DNA from: an uncultured Lachnoanaerobaculum sp.
Lineage (GTDB): Bacteria; Bacillota; Clostridia; Lachnospirales; Lachnospiraceae
DNA: 16,511 bases
Direction of reading: 5' to 3'
Assembly (NCBI GenBank): GCA_938041725.1
Contig: CALISX010000543.1
Span: forward strand, 1 to 16,511
Within the stretch, counting starts at the first letter, position 1, and each line of letters opens with the position of its first letter. Made by a program: the position numbers and the translations under genes. Of the stretch, positions 14,920 to 16,511 are shown piece after piece. Below the pieces are notes generated by a model that worked only from the letters and a program-made list of their open reading frames with translations, was not told where the DNA came from and did no database searches.

Positions 14920-14954
14920 AAACGTTTTAAAAGGTGAATTTAAAAACGTTTAAA
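14917..14954. repeat. 12-bp perfect inverted repeat containing two AAACGTTT palindromes
   Basis: TTTAAACGTTTT (14917-14928) and AAAACGTTTAAA (14943-14954) are exact reverse complements, 14 bases apart. Each holds the palindrome AAACGTTT; the centres are 24 bp apart. This looks like paired operator or integrase-arm sites rather than a terminator, because the arms are AT-rich. AANCGNTT cores also occur in LacI-family operators, which is suggestive next to a lacZ fragment but not proof. Confidence 0.6.
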
Positions 14955-14965
14955 AGAAGATTCAA

Positions 14966-14982
14966 GGGCTGTTTTACAGCCT
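14966..14982. repeat. Small perfect hairpin
   Basis: GGCTGT (14967-14972) and ACAGCC (14976-14981) with a TTT loop. The sequence after it (TAATTATTT) is AT-rich without a clean T run; it may act as a weak terminator or be a protein site. Confidence 0.45.
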
Positions 14983-15012
14983 AATTATTTATGAAGTCAA
15001 GTGTATAAGGCT

Positions 15013-15049
15013 ATATTCATTTCTGCGCATATGCAAGCTAAATGAATAT
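15013..15049. repeat. 37-bp concentric dyad near the prophage end
   Basis: ATATTCATTT (15013-15022) and AAATGAATAT (15040-15049) are perfect inverted copies around 15031; nested inside is the palindrome GCATATGC (15027-15034), with nearly the same centre. It lies between the last phage gene and the lacZ remnant. A recombinase or regulator binding site is possible; a terminator is less so, although a T7 run follows at 15065-15071. Confidence 0.55.
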
Positions 15050-15053
15050 CTAA

Positions 15054-16340
15054 TTGTTCATATCTTTTTTTCTAATTATTCTTGTCGGCTTACAGGAGGA
15101 AAGGATTACCATCCAAAACAAAAATCTTTTTGTGAACACAAAGGAATTTTTTTGTGAGGTGCGGCTGGAGCGGTATGGAAAGCTTTTGGAAAAGACTGCT
15201 TTAGAGACAGCGGTTCCGCCCCTGTCTCAGGGAACCTACCCCCTTCCCATTGACTGGAAAAAATACCCTGGGGAAACGGTACTCACGGTATCCTTTTTAC
15301 TAAAGGAAGACACCCCTTGGGCCGGCAGGGGGCATGAGGTGGCTTTTGGCCAGGGGGTATTCGGGAAACTTCTGCAGGCTCCGCCGGCATTGCTGCATCC
15401 TCCAGGCAAAACCTTGGCCCTGGCTGCCAATCCCCTGTCTCCTGAAAAACTTCAGGTAATCCGCAGCCCCCATAACATCGGGGTGCGGGGAGAGGATTTT
15501 GAGGTGATTTTTTCCTATCTCCAGGGAGGATTGGTGTCCTACCGCTATGGGGGAAGGGAAATGCTGGAAACCGTGCCAAGGCCTAATTTCTGGCGGGCTC
15601 CTACAGATAATGATATGGGAAATCTAATGCCCATGCGCTATGCCCAGTGGAAAACCGCCAGTATGTACGCCAGTACGAAAAATCCAGAGGGCCCTTTGAA
15701 CCCGGAAGCGCCTCAGGAGGTGGAGATTCAGGAGGAAAAGGACAGGGTGCAGATTGCCTTTACCTATTTCCTGCCCACCATCCCCAGGGCGTTTTGCCGC
15801 CAGACCCATGATGTTTTTGCTGATGGAAGGGTGCAGATTACGCTGGAGTATGATCCGGTAAAGGAGCTGGGGGACATGCCGGAATTTGGTGTTATGATGA
15901 AATTAAATGCAGATTTTAACAGACTGTGCTGGTATGGACTGGGACCGGAGGATACCTATCAGGACCGGAAAAAGGGCGGAAAGCTGGGGGTATATGAAAA
16001 AAATGTGGAGGAGAATTTGGCTTCCTATGTATTCCCCCAGGAAAGCGGCAGCAAAGAAGGGGTTCGCGTGGCAGCAGTCACAGATGAGAAGGGAAGGGGG
16101 CTGTGCTTTTGGGCAGAGAAGGCGCCTATGAGTTTTTCTGCGCTGCCCTGGACACCCCATGAGATCGAAAATGCAGCCCATGGCTATGAGCTGCCCCCCG
16201 TTCATTATACTGTGGTGCGGGCAGCCCTGGCCCGGATGGGGGTGGCAGGAGACAATAGCTGGGGAGCCCGCACCCACCCGGAATTTTTGCTGAATACCGA
16301 AAAAAAGATGGTCTTTTGTTTTTCCTTTAAGGGGATTTAG
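15054..16340 (+). pseudogene. lacZ: 3' fragment of a GH2 beta-galactosidase gene (domains 4-5 only)
   Basis: The frame opens at a TTG without proper start context; the first ~12 codons (FISFFLIILVG) do not look like LacZ. From ~15090 the product follows LacZ: ERITIQNKNLFVNTKEFFCE aligns with about residue 640 of the ~1020-aa E. coli enzyme, PNFWRAPTDNDMG matches the FTRAPLDNDIG block, WYGLGPEDTYQDRK matches the WLGLGPQENYPDR block, and GVAGDNSWGARTHPEF matches the C-terminal GIGGDDSWS block. The barrel domain with both catalytic glutamates (E. coli 461 and 537) is absent, so it cannot be an active enzyme alone. The reading frame is otherwise intact, with no stops or frameshifts, suggesting recent disruption or that excision of the phage restores the gene. 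GC is about 62% at 15301-15420 against 37-48% in the phage genes sampled. It is not in frame with any phage gene. Confidence 0.85.
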
Positions 16341-16372
16341 CGGATGAAGCAGTAGCGTTTTATATTTTTTTG

Positions 16373-16381
16373 TGCTAGAAT
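16373..16381 (+). promoter_or_regulatory. Weak promoter-like extended -10
   Basis: TGCTAGAAT is an extended -10 with one mismatch to TATAAT, after an A/T-rich stretch. No good -35 is present (TAGCGT at the expected place). It would transcribe the last 130 bases and an unseen downstream gene. Confidence 0.25.
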
Positions 16382-16422
16382 GGATCCTGGAAAAGAAATG
16401 ATATTTTTTTAACACTGTACTG

Positions 16423-16494
16423 TATAAGTCCTCGGATGGCACCACCATGCATATAAGTCTGCACGTCACTTCGCTGGGAGGCAGCTTGGGTGCC
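16423..16494 (+). other. Possible structured leader of the next gene, unassigned
   Basis: Contains a direct repeat TATAAGTC (16423-16430 and 16452-16459), a possible closing stem GGCACC (16438-16443)/GGTGCC (16489-16494), and smaller pairings inside. No known riboswitch, T-box or SRP signature was recognised, and the window ends soon after, so this is only a note of structure. Confidence 0.2.
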
Positions 16495-16511
16495 GCTGAC
16501 AGGGATTCGCA

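Larger units (their letters stand above)
14880..15089. other. Probable prophage/host junction (attachment-site region)
   Basis: Upstream is the last phage structural gene; downstream is lacZ coding sequence starting mid-gene. No gene fits in these 210 bases. The stretch contains the terminator and palindromes listed separately. The attachment core cannot be fixed without the other prophage end; the most likely place is just before 15090, where LacZ similarity begins. Confidence 0.6.

Noticed and set aside
14967..15049. Invertible fibre cassette bounded by inverted repeats
   Set aside because: The inverted repeats are all local dyads in one non-coding stretch; no second fibre end in opposite orientation and no invertase gene is visible.
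13308..15050. Diversity-generating retroelement with the fibre as target
   Set aside because: No C-type-lectin style ending, no template-like repeat of the fibre 3' end and no reverse transcriptase in the window.
15054..15089. TTG 15054 as a true start giving a short functional protein with a hydrophobic leader
   Set aside because: No ribosome-binding site precedes it, and the hydrophobic run is most simply translated T-rich non-coding sequence; LacZ similarity starts only at about 15090.
15903..16469. Minus-strand ORF of 188 codons opposite the lacZ fragment
   Set aside because: Antisense to conserved LacZ sequence, and its residue mix is typical of a shadow of GC-rich coding DNA.

Overview
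The window is the structural (late) half of a temperate contractile-tailed phage (myophage of the PBSX/XkdK-XkdU type) integrated in a low-to-medium GC Firmicute, most likely a Lachnospiraceae-like Clostridia. The evidence for this is strong AGGAGG ribosome-binding sites, TTG/GTG starts, PBSX-like gene order and a clostridial-type beta-galactosidase fragment. All genes lie on the + strand and most overlap by 1-4 bases or are separated by only a Shine-Dalgarno, as in a phage late operon.

Layout. 1-1116 holds the 3' part of a MuF-type minor head protein whose C-terminus carries a toxin-like domain (BECR-type RNase suspected), followed by a small acidic ORF that could be its immunity protein. 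Two hairpin/T-run structures (1119-1185) then separate this pair from the head genes. 1199-4325 encodes scaffold, major capsid protein, head-tail connector, a 40-aa small ORF, head closure, HK97 gp10-like protein and tail terminator. 4335-6444 encodes sheath, tube and a tail assembly chaperone pair joined by an apparent programmed -1 frameshift at an A8 run. 6445-12554 encodes tape measure, LysM protein, hub, and the baseplate proteins XkdR, XkdS, XkdT and XkdU. 12551-14879 encodes a tail-collar/fibre protein and a 523-aa receptor-binding fibre with three diverged internal repeats.

After the fibre, 14880-15089 is non-coding and unusually rich in dyad symmetry: a terminator, a 12-bp inverted repeat around two AAACGTTT palindromes, a small hairpin and a 37-bp concentric dyad. 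It ends in the 3' portion of a lacZ-like gene (about E. coli residue 640 to the end; catalytic barrel absent). GC content rises sharply there. The simplest reading is that the prophage end lies within this 210-bp stretch and that the phage sits inside, or has replaced the front of, a host lacZ. No holin, endolysin or tail-fibre chaperone is present between fibre and junction, so the lysis module is either elsewhere or deleted. The last 170 bp holds a weak promoter-like site and a possibly structured leader of an unseen next gene.

Most noteworthy: the MuF-toxin/immunity pair with its double terminator, the tail chaperone frameshift, the interrupted lacZ, and the unexplained palindromes at the prophage end.
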